Below, in pieces: positions 1 through 7,498 of a stretch of DNA of 64,000 bases (the stretch's first letter is position 1; each line of letters starts with the position of its first letter). The notes under the pieces are model-generated. The model saw nothing but the letters and a program-made list of their open reading frames with translations. It was not told where the DNA came from and searched no databases. A program made the position numbers and the translations under genes. Source of the stretch: Burkholderia pseudomultivorans (GTDB lineage: Bacteria; Pseudomonadota; Gammaproteobacteria; Burkholderiales; Burkholderiaceae); the NCBI RefSeq assembly GCF_902499075.1, contig NZ_CABVPP010000027.1, forward strand, positions 1 through 64,000, given 5' to 3'.

Positions 1-267
1 GTCCGCTTGATCCCTTGCTCCACTTGGCACCTCTTCGGTTAGGCGAAAAAGTGTCAACCTATTTCAGGACGGGGCATAGGAAGAGAAAAAGCCCTGAGAA
101 ATCAGGGCTTTTTCTTTTTCCGGTTCGGTTTTTTTCTGTGCAGGAAAGTCGCCTGGAGTGGTGCAAAGTCGCTTCGAGCCGACTACGTGCGTGGCCACGC
201 ACGACGAACATCGAGGCCGCTCGCGCGATGCTGCAGCGCTATCCGGCGGACGAGATTGCCTGAGGAC
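1..267. other. Left edge, no convincing intact gene
   Basis: No complete gene can be supported here. The stretch holds an intrinsic terminator (86-113). Near 180-263 a plus-strand frame ends in a plausible protein tail (IEAARAMLQRYPADEIA then stop). It has no start between it and the terminator, so it may be the remnant of a truncated gene. The bases before the terminator (about 50-80) could be the end of a mobile element or of a gene cut off by the window edge; nothing in view settles this. Confidence 0.4.
86..113 (+). terminator. Intrinsic terminator, near-symmetric
   Basis: A perfect 12-bp stem (AAAAAGCCCTGA / TCAGGGCTTTTT) closes a GAAA tetraloop and runs into TTTTTCTTTTTC. The A-run on the 5' side means it can also terminate leftward transcripts. 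On the plus strand it would end a transcript entering from outside the window. Confidence 0.85.
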
Positions 268-969
268 TCAAAGCAACTTGGGCGTTACGTTATCCAATCG
301 CTCGCCGCAGTAGCGTTCCAGCAAATCGGCTTCTGTTTCATGGACTTCCACCGGCAGGCTTGTCGCGCCTGCAAACGCCAGATAGCGTGCACGATGCTGC
401 CCGTTCCGAAACGAAACGACACCCACCTTCGACAGGCCGAGCATCCCGAACAGGGTCGGTGGCCTTGCCATGCGGAAGGTAACGTAAGGCATGTCGGGAA
501 TCCGCTCCTGCCGCGGGTCGAGAAATCCCCGAATGCCATGCGCCTTCCCCTGAGCCCAATACTGAACTGACGGCAGCACGTAGTCCGTCGTGTCGCGGTC
601 GGCGCACGCCAGCAGCTTCTTCGTGTCGACGGTCACGACCCGGTGCCGGGTATCGGTGGACGGAAATACCCGTTTGAGGCGCGCGTAGGTGTACGGCACA
701 TGTTCGGGAAGCAGAACAGTCCAGACTTCATCATCCCCGTGCCGCGCGTGATCGATCTCCACCTTATCCTCAGGCGATGTAATTTGAATGATTGATGGTG
801 GATTATCTCCAAAAAAGAAATTGACGAGGTGCTTTCGTCGCCGTCGTTCCGCAGGGACGGGAGGATCACCGGATCCGACGGCGACCGGCCCCGCTGCCGG
901 ATGTTTGGCGAGGGCCGGGTTTGAGGGGAGGGGGCTGCGGCCGGATGGGAGCAATTTTCTGAAGTTCAT
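268..969 (-). CDS. Plasmid fertility inhibition factor-like protein
   Basis: A 233-residue soluble protein with no signal peptide or membrane segment. The C-terminal third carries FRNGQHRARYLAF (about residues 188-200), followed by an acidic helix ending ERYCGERL. This FRNGxHR signature resembles proteins annotated in Burkholderia as plasmid fertility inhibition factor family, related to FiwA-type proteins that reduce conjugation of other plasmids. I assign it from recall of that motif, not an alignment. The first 45 residues are rich in Pro, Ala and Arg and may be disordered, so the true start could be downstream. Its flanks are more AT-rich than the rest of the window, fitting acquired DNA. 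Its target is unknown. Confidence 0.5.
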   Translation of the reverse strand: MNFRKLLPSGRSPLPSNPALAKHPAAGPVAVGSGDPPVPAERRRRKHLVNFFFGDNPPSIIQITSPEDKVEIDHARHGDDEVWTVLLPEHVPYTYARLKRVFPSTDTRHRVVTVDTKKLLACADRDTTDYVLPSVQYWAQGKAHGIRGFLDPRQERIPDMPYVTFRMARPPTLFGMLGLSKVGVVSFRNGQHRARYLAFAGATSLPVEVHETEADLLERYCGERLDNVTPKLL

Positions 970-1503
970 CCCGGCGGTCGTCGAAATAGGAGCGTTCGAT
1001 TTTATCGGTGCCGAGCAATTGTTGCGGCTGGCGATTTTGGGAAGGGAATAATTGCCGATAAATTCGAGTTATTGTCGATGTGGAAATTTTCGTCAATGAA
1101 TATGAAATCCTCCGCTTGACTAGTGCGGGGGATTGCCGAATAGACAGTCGCGACTTGAAAACGATTTCGGCTGATTTGCGATGAATTGACCGCCCGAACT
1201 CTCCGTCATACCGCCGACACAAGGCGTGTCCCCCGGTGTGCCCTCGCTCGCGGGCTATCGGCCCGTCTTTCGTGTCGATTGCGAGGCGTTGCTAATATGG
1301 TATTACCATAAGGATTAAATCTTCTTCGTGTAATCCATGAGGGAATTTCGCGTGTTTAAAAAACTGAGAGTTGTTAATATGGGCGGCCTGGATTTGTTGT
1401 TCGGTTAATTGCAGGGTGGGATCAATTGAGAAATCGCCGGTTTCGACCGGACGGGAATCTATTGTCTTCCGCCGCCTTAAATCAGACTATATACGGAACA
1501 ACC
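970..1503. other. AT-richer intergenic region, 534 bp
   Basis: No gene of normal size is present. Base composition is clearly more AT-rich than the flanking Burkholderia genes, particularly 1040-1180 and 1290-1430. One tiny frame with an ATG at 1337 is listed separately. A TATATA stretch near 1485 could serve as a -10 element for the gene at 1504. The composition is compatible with an old insertion boundary. Confidence 0.5.
1337..1408 (+). CDS. Possible 23-residue small ORF
   Basis: ATG at 1337 opens a 23-residue frame (MREFRVFKKLR...GGLDLLFG) ending in TAA. The peptide is basic at its N-terminus and hydrophobic at its C-terminus. There is no clear ribosome binding site and no known family, so it may be chance in AT-rich sequence. 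It is recorded as the only short frame in this intergenic region with a protein-like composition. Confidence 0.12.
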   Translation: MREFRVFKKLRVVNMGGLDLLFG

Positions 1504-1701
1504 ATGCTCAGCGCCCACGAATTTGCAACGCTCATGCTCGTTCAGTCCGCACCGGACCAGATCGATCTCGATCGCGAGGATCTCAATGCGCTGCTCGAGC
1601 ACCAATTAGTGGCACTGCAAGAAATGGGCAGTGGACGCCGGCGTCCCTGCCTCACGCCGAACGGCCAGTCGTTCGTTCAAGCAGTCGTGCGAGTCCGATG
1701 A
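1504..1701 (+). CDS. Hypothetical 65-residue protein
   Basis: A small soluble protein of 65 residues. The first half (MLSAHEFATLMLVQSAPDQ) looks helical and hydrophobic. The middle is acidic (DLDREDLNALLEHQL), and the tail is basic and ends QSFVQAVVRVR. I chose the ATG at 1504 because the frame upstream of it is Arg/Ser-rich and not protein-like, and a TATATA stretch and a weak GGAA lie just before it. The alternation of an LxxLLEHQLV helix, a basic turn and LTPNGQSFV resembles a winged-helix fragment, where 'LTxxG' is common, but this is only a suggestion. No function is assigned. Confidence 0.6.
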   Translation: MLSAHEFATLMLVQSAPDQIDLDREDLNALLEHQLVALQEMGSGRRRPCLTPNGQSFVQAVVRVR

Positions 1702-1761
1702 GTTGCTTCGCCCGTTGACGCGGCACAGTCCTTCTCGTTGTGTGCGCAACGAGAAGGGCGA

Positions 1762-2310
1762 TCAGCCATCCACCGGCTGCACCGGCGTCTCCAGCTTGAG
1801 CTGGTAGAACGCCGCGTCGAGCCAGCGCCCGAACTTGAATCCCGCTTCCGCGATCGTGCCCGAGTGGACGAAGCCGAGCCGCGTGTGCAGCGCGATGCTG
1901 CCGGCATTGGTCGCATCGATGCAGCCGACCAGCAGGTGCACGTCGGCCGCCCGCGCGCGCCGGATCAGCTCGCGCAGCAGGCATTCGCCGAGTCCGCGTC
2001 CGCGCTGGTCGCGATGCACGTAGACGCTGTGTTCGACCGTGTACTTGAACGCCGGAAACGCGCGGAACGTCCCCCAGCTCGCGAAGCCGAGCAGCGTGCC
2101 CGCCGCGTCCACCGCGCCGACGACCGGAAACCCGCCCGCGCGCTTGGCCGCAAACCACGCGACCATCGCCTCCGGCGGCCGCGGCCGGTAGTCGTACAGC
2201 GCAGTCGAATTGACGATCGCGTCGTTCAGGATCTCGAGAATGGCCGGCGCGTGCTCGGCCTCGGTGCAATCGATCAGACGCACGTCGTCGCGCTGTGTCG
2301 GGGAATTCAT
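1762..2310 (-). CDS. GNAT N-acetyltransferase, phosphinothricin/methionine-sulfone type
   Basis: A 182-residue acetyltransferase of the Pat/MnaT subgroup. The family uses acetyl-CoA to acetylate the amino group of small amino acid analogues such as phosphinothricin, methionine sulfone or sulfoximine. The acetyl-CoA binding loop RDQRGRGLG spans about residues 100-108. The subgroup pattern YDYRPRPPEAMVAWF (about 39-53) and GSIALHTRLGFVHSGTI (about 135-151) are both visible. The start codon overlaps the stop of the upstream XRE-cupin gene by 4 bp (ATGA), so the two are co-transcribed and probably translationally coupled. The regulator therefore likely controls this enzyme. The actual substrate cannot be read from sequence. 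Confidence 0.85.
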   Translation of the reverse strand: MNSPTQRDDVRLIDCTEAEHAPAILEILNDAIVNSTALYDYRPRPPEAMVAWFAAKRAGGFPVVGAVDAAGTLLGFASWGTFRAFPAFKYTVEHSVYVHRDQRGRGLGECLLRELIRRARAADVHLLVGCIDATNAGSIALHTRLGFVHSGTIAEAGFKFGRWLDAAFYQLKLETPVQPVDG

Positions 2311-2960
2311 TCGGGCTCCTTGGTGCTTTGAGCGGGTTGCGCATGCGGGCGCGCGCCGGCGGCGGGTGCGTCGCAGATCGCGACGAGATACCGTGCGGCG
2401 TGCGGCGACGGATTGCTGAAAATCAGCGGCTGATCGAGCTGCATCGCCAGGCAGTCGCCTTCATGAAGCGTGTGACGCTGGCTGCCGAGCGTCACGTCGA
2501 TGCGACCATGCAGCACCCACACCTGCTGGTGCATCGCGCTTTCGCGTCCGCCGGTGTCGTACGCGATGCGCGCGCCGGGCGGGAAATCGACTTCGACGAG
2601 CTGGAACGGCGACGGCCAGCCGGGCGGCGACAGGTTGCGCCGCGCATAGCCGGACGCCGGGTCGCGCCATTCGGCCTGTTGCGCGCGGCGCACCAGCGGT
2701 TCCGCAGGCGCGTCGTCGCGCTCGCCGCCGAACAGCCCGGCCAGCGACACGCCGAGCCCGGCCGCGAGCTTGTCCAGCACGACGGCCGTCGGGCTCGCCG
2801 ACGCGCGTTCGATGAGCGAGATCATCGAACGGCTGACGCCGGAGCGCGCGGCCAGCGCGTCGAGCGTGTAGCCTCGGATGGCTCGCAAGTCGCGCACGCG
2901 GCGGCCAATGCGTTCGTTGATGCCGGCGTCGTCGGCAGCGGACACGGTGGATTCCTGCAT
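2307..2960 (-). CDS. XRE-family regulator with C-terminal cupin
   Basis: A 217-residue transcription factor. An XRE helix-turn-helix occupies about residues 17-72 (RDLRAIRGYTLDALAARSGVS then RSMISLIER), followed by a cupin sensor domain at about 120-190 (including MHQQVWVLHGRIDVTLG). Members usually sense a small metabolite and regulate an adjacent enzyme gene. The open frame extends to a TTG at 2999, but that TTG is the first part of a TTGACA -35 hexamer. The ATG at 2960 lies just downstream of the promoter and is the better start. A TTCCA-N6-TGGAA palindrome inside the promoter spacer suggests autoregulation of this gene and the coupled acetyltransferase. Confidence 0.88.
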   Translation of the reverse strand: MQESTVSAADDAGINERIGRRVRDLRAIRGYTLDALAARSGVSRSMISLIERASASPTAVVLDKLAAGLGVSLAGLFGGERDDAPAEPLVRRAQQAEWRDPASGYARRNLSPPGWPSPFQLVEVDFPPGARIAYDTGGRESAMHQQVWVLHGRIDVTLGSQRHTLHEGDCLAMQLDQPLIFSNPSPHAARYLVAICDAPAAGARPHAQPAQSTKEPE

Positions 2961-2969
2961 GATGGATTG

Positions 2970-2999
2970 ATTTTCCAGCAAAGTGGAATTTGATGTCAA
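2970..2999 (-). promoter_or_regulatory. Core promoter with embedded operator
   Basis: Read on the minus strand: a consensus -35 TTGACA (2999-2994), then 18 bases, then GAAAAT as -10 (2975-2970). The palindrome TTCCA-N6-TGGAA (2973-2988) lies within the spacer and touches the -10. Transcription would start close to the ATG at 2960, leaving a very short leader. A repressor bound here would block RNA polymerase directly; the adjacent XRE-cupin protein is the obvious candidate. Confidence 0.65.
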
Positions 3000-3097
3000 C
3001 GCATGTTGCGGCCGATGCCTGCGTGCGAACCGGCTTGCCGGGCCGGCACACGCAGCGTATTATACGCAACGACTATATTTCGTTTAATTGGTGTCAT

Positions 3098-3334
3098 ATG
3101 GGAATCATCAAGATCTCCGAACACATGCACGAGCGGCTGCGCTCGACGAGCACGGCGCTGAGCCGTTCGATCAATGCGCAGGCCGAGCACTGGCTGCGCG
3201 TCGGGATGCTGGCGGAACTCAATCCTGCGCTGTCCTACGGCGAGATCTGCAAGATGCTGATCGACGCCGAGGCCCGCGGCGGCGAAGCGGGGCACGCAGA
3301 GCCGGTCGCGCACCGTATCGAGCAGGTGGCGTAA
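3098..3334 (+). CDS. ParD-like antitoxin-family protein
   Basis: A 78-residue protein beginning MGIIKISEHMHERLRSTSTALSRS. This matches the ParD-like family seen in type II toxin-antitoxin loci: an N-terminal MGIxKI strand and the phrase LSRSINAQAEHWLRVGMLAE, typical of a ribbon-helix-helix dimer. I chose the ATG at 3098 because the frame upstream lacks family similarity. No ParE toxin lies next to it. Instead its stop overlaps the start of a methionine aminopeptidase gene (TAATG), so the pair is translationally coupled. It probably binds DNA and may autoregulate the pair; whether it neutralises any toxin is unknown. Confidence 0.75.
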   Translation: MGIIKISEHMHERLRSTSTALSRSINAQAEHWLRVGMLAELNPALSYGEICKMLIDAEARGGEAGHAEPVAHRIEQVA

Positions 3335-4140
3335 TGGCGAAGCGCGATATCCCGATCCGCGGCAGCGAAGAAATCGCCAAGTCGCGCGAGGCCGCGAAGC
3401 TCGCGTCGCAGGTGCTGACGATGATTGCCGAGCATGTGAAGCCGGGCGTCTCCACCGACGACCTCGACGCGCTCTGCCGCGACTACATCGTCGACGTGCT
3501 CGGCGCGATCCCGGCGAACATCGGCTATCACGGCTATCCGAAGACGGTGTGCGCGTCGGTCAATCACGTGGTCTGCCACGGCATTCCGTCGTCGCGGCCG
3601 CTGCGCGACGGCGACATCGTGAATCTCGACATCGCGGTGATCAAGGACGGCTGGTTCGGCGACACGAGCCGCATGTATTTCGTCGGCGAGCCGGGCGAAC
3701 TGGCGCGGCGCCTGGTCGCGGCGACCTACGAGGCGATGCACGCGGGCATTCGCGCGGTGCGTCCGGGCGCGACGCTCGGCGACGTCGGCTACGCGATCCA
3801 GCAGGTCGCGCATCGCGAGGGGTTCAGCGTGGTGCGCGAGTATTGCGGGCACGGGATCGGCGACGTCTATCACGACGAGCCGCAGGTGCTGCACTACGGC
3901 CGCCCGGGCACGGGCCTGCCGCTGCAGCCGGGGATGATCTTCACGATCGAGCCGATGCTCAACGCGGGCAAGCGCGAGACGCGCGTGCTCGGCGACGGCT
4001 GGACGGTCATCACGAAGGACCATTCGCTGTCCGCGCAATGGGAGCACATGGTCGTCGTGACGGAGCAGGGCCATGAGGTACTGACCGAGGACGTGAAGCC
4101 GCAGGCGTTCGCCGATCTGCCCGGCGCGCACATCGCCTGA
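3334..4140 (+). CDS. map: Type I methionine aminopeptidase
   Basis: A 268-residue cytosolic metallopeptidase that removes the initiator methionine from nascent proteins with small second residues. All five metal ligands of the family are visible: D99, D110, H173, E206 and E237. The substrate-side histidine is at 82 (NHVVCHGIP). Length and spacing match E. coli Map almost residue for residue. It overlaps the ParD-like gene by one base. Burkholderia normally carries a separate housekeeping map near rpsB-tsf, so this may be a second copy; that copy lies outside the window. The association with an antitoxin-like gene is unusual for a housekeeping enzyme. Confidence 0.95.
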   Translation: MAKRDIPIRGSEEIAKSREAAKLASQVLTMIAEHVKPGVSTDDLDALCRDYIVDVLGAIPANIGYHGYPKTVCASVNHVVCHGIPSSRPLRDGDIVNLDIAVIKDGWFGDTSRMYFVGEPGELARRLVAATYEAMHAGIRAVRPGATLGDVGYAIQQVAHREGFSVVREYCGHGIGDVYHDEPQVLHYGRPGTGLPLQPGMIFTIEPMLNAGKRETRVLGDGWTVITKDHSLSAQWEHMVVVTEQGHEVLTEDVKPQAFADLPGAHIA

Positions 4141-4227
4141 CGCACTGCATCGCGCGGGGCAGCGCCGTCGCCGCGCATGCGGCGCGGCAGCCTCCGGCCC
4201 AGCCGCCGCTACCGGCGCCTGCGGGCC

Positions 4228-4731
4228 TTACCCGCGCGCTTTCTGCCACGCGTGTTCGACGAACACGCGGCACAGTGCCTCCATCCCGTTGCGGTCCTCG
4301 TCGTCGAAACGCTCGGCGACCGGGCTGTCGACATCCCACACGCCGATCAGCGTGCCGTCGTTCGCGACGAGCGGCACGACGATTTCCGATTCCGACGCCG
4401 CATCGCAGGCGATATGGCCGGGGAACGCGTGCACGTCGCGCACGACCTGCGTTTCCCGCGTCTGCGCGGCCGTGCCGCACACGCCCTTGCCGAGCGCGAT
4501 CCGTACGCAGGCGGGCTTGCCCTGGAACGGGCCGACCACGAGTTCGGTGCCGTCGAAGAAATAGAAGCCGGCCCAGTTGAGGCGGTCGAGCGAGTGATAG
4601 ACGAGCGCCGAGAAGTTCGCGGCGTTCGCGATCAGGTCGCGTTCGGATTCGACGAGCGCGCGCGCCTGCTCGACGAGCGTCGCATAGTGTTCGGCCTTGG
4701 AGGCGTGAGAGTCGTTGGACAGCGTGAACAT
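4228..4731 (-). CDS. Free methionine-R-sulfoxide reductase (GAF domain)
   Basis: A 167-residue single GAF-domain enzyme that reduces free L-methionine-R-sulfoxide to methionine in the cytosol as oxidative repair. The three conserved cysteines are C75 (KPACVRIALG), C85 (GKGVCGTAAQ) and C109 (GHIACDAASE), in the spacing of E. coli fRMsr. The signature SEIVVPLVANDGTLIGVWDVDS follows them. I placed the start at the ATG at 4731, because the frame upstream is low-complexity and unrelated. It is transcribed alone, converging with map. Confidence 0.92.
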   Translation of the reverse strand: MFTLSNDSHASKAEHYATLVEQARALVESERDLIANAANFSALVYHSLDRLNWAGFYFFDGTELVVGPFQGKPACVRIALGKGVCGTAAQTRETQVVRDVHAFPGHIACDAASESEIVVPLVANDGTLIGVWDVDSPVAERFDDEDRNGMEALCRVFVEHAWQKARG

Positions 4732-4923
4732 GGCTGAAAGGCGAAGGAGGTTGCAAAAGTGCGCGGTGCGCGTCCCGCAGTCTACGGCACGCGCGGCCGC
4801 CGTGCAGGATGATCTCGACGGGACCGGCAACCATGCGGCAGCGCCGGGCGTTCCTTCGATCCGGTGCGATGTCGCACGCCCGGCCGGCATCGCATGGCCG
4901 TCGACAAGACGGGCGCGATCCGC

Positions 4924-5841
4924 TCAATCCGGTTCGAGTTCCGCGAACCGCTCGCCGAGAAAATCCAGCAGCGCACGCACCGCGGGCAGCAGGCCGCGCC
5001 GCGACGCGAACACCGCATGGACGATTTCGCGGCGCGGCGCCCAGTCCGGCAGCACGGTCGCGAGTTCGCCGCGCGCGACTTCGTCGCGCACCATCATCGT
5101 CGGCAATTGCACGACGCCGACGCCGGCGACGGCCGCCGCGCGCAGCGCCAGCATGCCGCCGGTCACGAAGCGCGGCTGGTGATGGATCTCCGCGTGCGCG
5201 CCGTCGGGCCCGCGCAGCTTCCACACATGCGCGGCCTGCGGTGCGCCGTGATCGAGGCTCGGCAAGCGGGCGAGATCGGCGGGAACGGCCGGCACGCCGC
5301 GCTCGCGCAGCAGTGCGGGGCTCGCGACCAGACACTGGCCGCGCTCGGCCAGCACGCGCAACGCGAGATCGCTGTCCTCGAGCGGCGGCGGGCGCACGCG
5401 GATCGCGACGTCGATTCCTTCGCCGACCACGTCGACGCGCCGGTTGGTCGCCTCCAGATGGATTTCGACGCGCGGGCACGCGGCCATGAACGCCGCGATC
5501 ATCGCGCCGACCAGCGAATCGAGCAGCACGATCGGGCAACTGACGCGCACGGTGCCGCGCGGCTCCTCGTGCATCAGCGCAATGGCCTCGTCGGCGGCGT
5601 CGGCCTCGACGAGCATCGCGCGGCAATGCGCGTAATAGGTCTGGCCGACGTCTGTGATCGTGAAGCGGCGCGTCGAGCGCTGGATCAGCCGCATCCCGAG
5701 CCGCGCCTCGAGCAGCGCGATGCGGCGGCTCAGCTTCGATTTCGGCAGGTTCAGCGCCCGGCCCGCCGGCGCGAAGCCGCCATGCTCGACGACCTGCACG
5801 AAGTAATAGAGATCGTTCAGATCCCGTGCTTTATCGTTCAT
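4924..5841 (-). CDS. LysR-family transcriptional regulator
   Basis: A 305-residue LysR-type regulator. The N-terminal winged HTH spans about residues 8-66 (DLNDLYYFVQVVEHGGFAPA then LNLPKSKLSRRIALLEARLG), and the remainder is the periplasmic-binding-like effector domain. The start is the ATG at 5841, one codon inside a TTG. It is divergent from a pirin gene, with 110 bp between the start codons, an arrangement in which LysR proteins typically activate the divergent gene in response to a small ligand. Pirin is therefore the likely target; the inducer is unknown. Confidence 0.9.
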   Translation of the reverse strand: MNDKARDLNDLYYFVQVVEHGGFAPAGRALNLPKSKLSRRIALLEARLGMRLIQRSTRRFTITDVGQTYYAHCRAMLVEADAADEAIALMHEEPRGTVRVSCPIVLLDSLVGAMIAAFMAACPRVEIHLEATNRRVDVVGEGIDVAIRVRPPPLEDSDLALRVLAERGQCLVASPALLRERGVPAVPADLARLPSLDHGAPQAAHVWKLRGPDGAHAEIHHQPRFVTGGMLALRAAAVAGVGVVQLPTMMVRDEVARGELATVLPDWAPRREIVHAVFASRRGLLPAVRALLDFLGERFAELEPD

Positions 5842-5951
5842 CAAATAGAACGCTGAGTGTGATTTTCGCAGTCTACCGGACCGATCGTTCCACCACTATA
5901 TTGCTATCCAGGATGCGAAACACCGGTTTCGCCGCAATACGGAGAAGGGCA

Positions 5952-6818
5952 ATGAAGAAGATCCAGGGTGTGTACAGTGCGCCGCGCGGCCATTGGGTCG
6001 GCGACGGTTTTCCGGTGCGCTCGATGTTCAGCTACCAGTCGCACGGCGCGCATCTGAGCCCGTTCCTGCTGCTCGACTATGCGGGGCCGGCGACGTTCGA
6101 GCCGGCGTCCGCGCGGCGCGGCGTGGGCCAGCATCCGCACCGCGGCTTCGAAACGGTGACGATCGTCTACGACGGCGAAGTCGAGCACCGCGACTCGACC
6201 GGCGCGGGCGGCGTGATCGGCCCGGGCGACGTGCAGTGGATGACGGCCGCGCGCGGGATTCTCCACGAGGAATTCCATTCGGACGCGTTCACGAAGCGCG
6301 GCGGCCCGCTCGAAATGGTGCAGCTGTGGGTGAACCTGCCCGCAGCCGACAAGATGGGCGAGCCCGGCTACCAGACGCTGCTGAACGCGGATATCCCGAC
6401 GGTCGAACTGCCGGACGGCGCGGGGCGCGCGCGGATCATCGCGGGCGAACTCGACGGGCGGCGCGGTCCGGCGCGCACGCACACGCCGATCGACGTGTGG
6501 GACGTGCGGCTCGTCGCGGGCGGCCGGGCGCGGTTCCCGGTCGCGGAAGGGCGCACGCTCGCGGTGGTCGTGCTGGCCGGCACGGTGCTCGTGAACGGCG
6601 AGACGGTCGCGCGCGAAGCGCAGTTCGTGCAGTTGAGCCGCGACGGCCGCGACGTCGAGATCGAGGCGAACGGTGATGCGAAGCTGCTGATCCTGAGCGG
6701 CGAGCCGATCGACGAACCGATCGTCGGCTACGGGCCGTTCGTGATGAACTCGCAAGCGGAGATCCGCACCGCGATCGACGACTTCAACAGCGGCAGTTTC
6801 GGCCGGATGCCGGGCTGA
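5952..6818 (+). CDS. Pirin family protein (bicupin)
   Basis: A 288-residue pirin. The metal site of the N-terminal cupin is intact: H61 and H63 in GQHPHRGFETV, and H105 and E107 in GILHEEFHS. Pirins bind Fe or other metals; some oxidise quercetin, others act as protein partners, and the role here is not determined. The C-terminal cupin ends at about residue 255. I chose the ATG at 5952, with GGAGAAGGG a few bases upstream. It is divergent from the LysR gene and followed by a strong terminator, so it forms a single-gene transcript. Confidence 0.92.
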   Translation: MKKIQGVYSAPRGHWVGDGFPVRSMFSYQSHGAHLSPFLLLDYAGPATFEPASARRGVGQHPHRGFETVTIVYDGEVEHRDSTGAGGVIGPGDVQWMTAARGILHEEFHSDAFTKRGGPLEMVQLWVNLPAADKMGEPGYQTLLNADIPTVELPDGAGRARIIAGELDGRRGPARTHTPIDVWDVRLVAGGRARFPVAEGRTLAVVVLAGTVLVNGETVAREAQFVQLSRDGRDVEIEANGDAKLLILSGEPIDEPIVGYGPFVMNSQAEIRTAIDDFNSGSFGRMPG

Positions 6819-6856
6819 TCGGGCCGATCGGACCGGTTACCGGCTGGATGACGAGG

Positions 6857-6882
6857 GCCCCGCGCAATGCGGGGCTTTTTTT
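6857..6882 (+). terminator. Intrinsic terminator after pirin gene
   Basis: GCCCCGC / GCGGGGC 7-bp stem with GCAAT loop, then seven T. It sits 38 bp after the pirin stop. Confidence 0.92.
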
Positions 6883-6973
6883 GCGCGTGGCAGGCCGTCG
6901 CGCGCCGCGGGCGCTTCGAGGCATAATCGTCGATTGCCGCGCGCCGGCCGGCGCGCCCGAATCAGGACCGCAC

Positions 6974-7465
6974 ATGAACGCTTCCGCCTCCGCCGCCCCC
7001 GCGACCGCTGCCGATCTCGAGTGGCGCTGGAAATCCTTCGACGCGCTGACGGCGCGTGAAATCTATTCGATTCTCGAGGCGCGCAGCGCCGTGTTCGTCG
7101 TCGAGCAGAACTGCGTGTATCGCGACATCGACGATGCGGACCAGGCCGCCTGGCATCTGGCCGCATACGATCCGGCGGGGCGTCTGGCCGGCTATCTGCG
7201 CGTGCTGCTGCCCGATGCGCACAATACCGACGTGCGGATCGGCCGCGTGCTGACGACCGCCGCGTTTCGCGGCGCGGGGCTCGGCAACGGGCTGCTGTCG
7301 CGCGCGCTCGCGCATATCGGCGAGCAGTGGCCGGGCGTGCCGGTGAGCCTGCATGCGCAGGCCCATCTGCAGCGTTTCTACGGCGCATTCGGCTTCGCGC
7401 CGAGTTCGGACGTGCACGACGAGGACGGCATCCCGCACGTGTGGATGCGCAGCGCACGCGCGTGA
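6974..7465 (+). CDS. ElaA-type GNAT acetyltransferase
   Basis: A 163-residue member of the ElaA group of GNAT acetyltransferases. It begins with WRWKSFDALTAREIYSILEARSAVFVVEQ, the typical ElaA opening. The acetyl-CoA loop is VLTTAAFRGAGLGNGLL (about residues 92-108), and the family ending HAQAHLQRFYGAFGF lies near 130-145. The substrate of ElaA proteins is not established. The start is the ATG at 6974, since the frame upstream overlaps the pirin terminator and is not protein-like. It converges on the copper-delivery operon. Confidence 0.88.
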   Translation: MNASASAAPATAADLEWRWKSFDALTAREIYSILEARSAVFVVEQNCVYRDIDDADQAAWHLAAYDPAGRLAGYLRVLLPDAHNTDVRIGRVLTTAAFRGAGLGNGLLSRALAHIGEQWPGVPVSLHAQAHLQRFYGAFGFAPSSDVHDEDGIPHVWMRSARA

Positions 7466-7498
7466 CCGCGCACGGCGGCGCGCTGCACGGCCGGCCGC

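Noticed and set aside
1-120. Insertion-sequence end at the left border
   Set aside because: The stretch before the terminator has a repeat-like look, but no transposase, terminal inverted repeat pair or target duplication can be shown within the window.
2961-2999. TTG at 2999 as start of the XRE-cupin gene
   Set aside because: The TTG belongs to a consensus -35 hexamer and the extra residues would be encoded by promoter and operator DNA; the ATG at 2960 is preferred.
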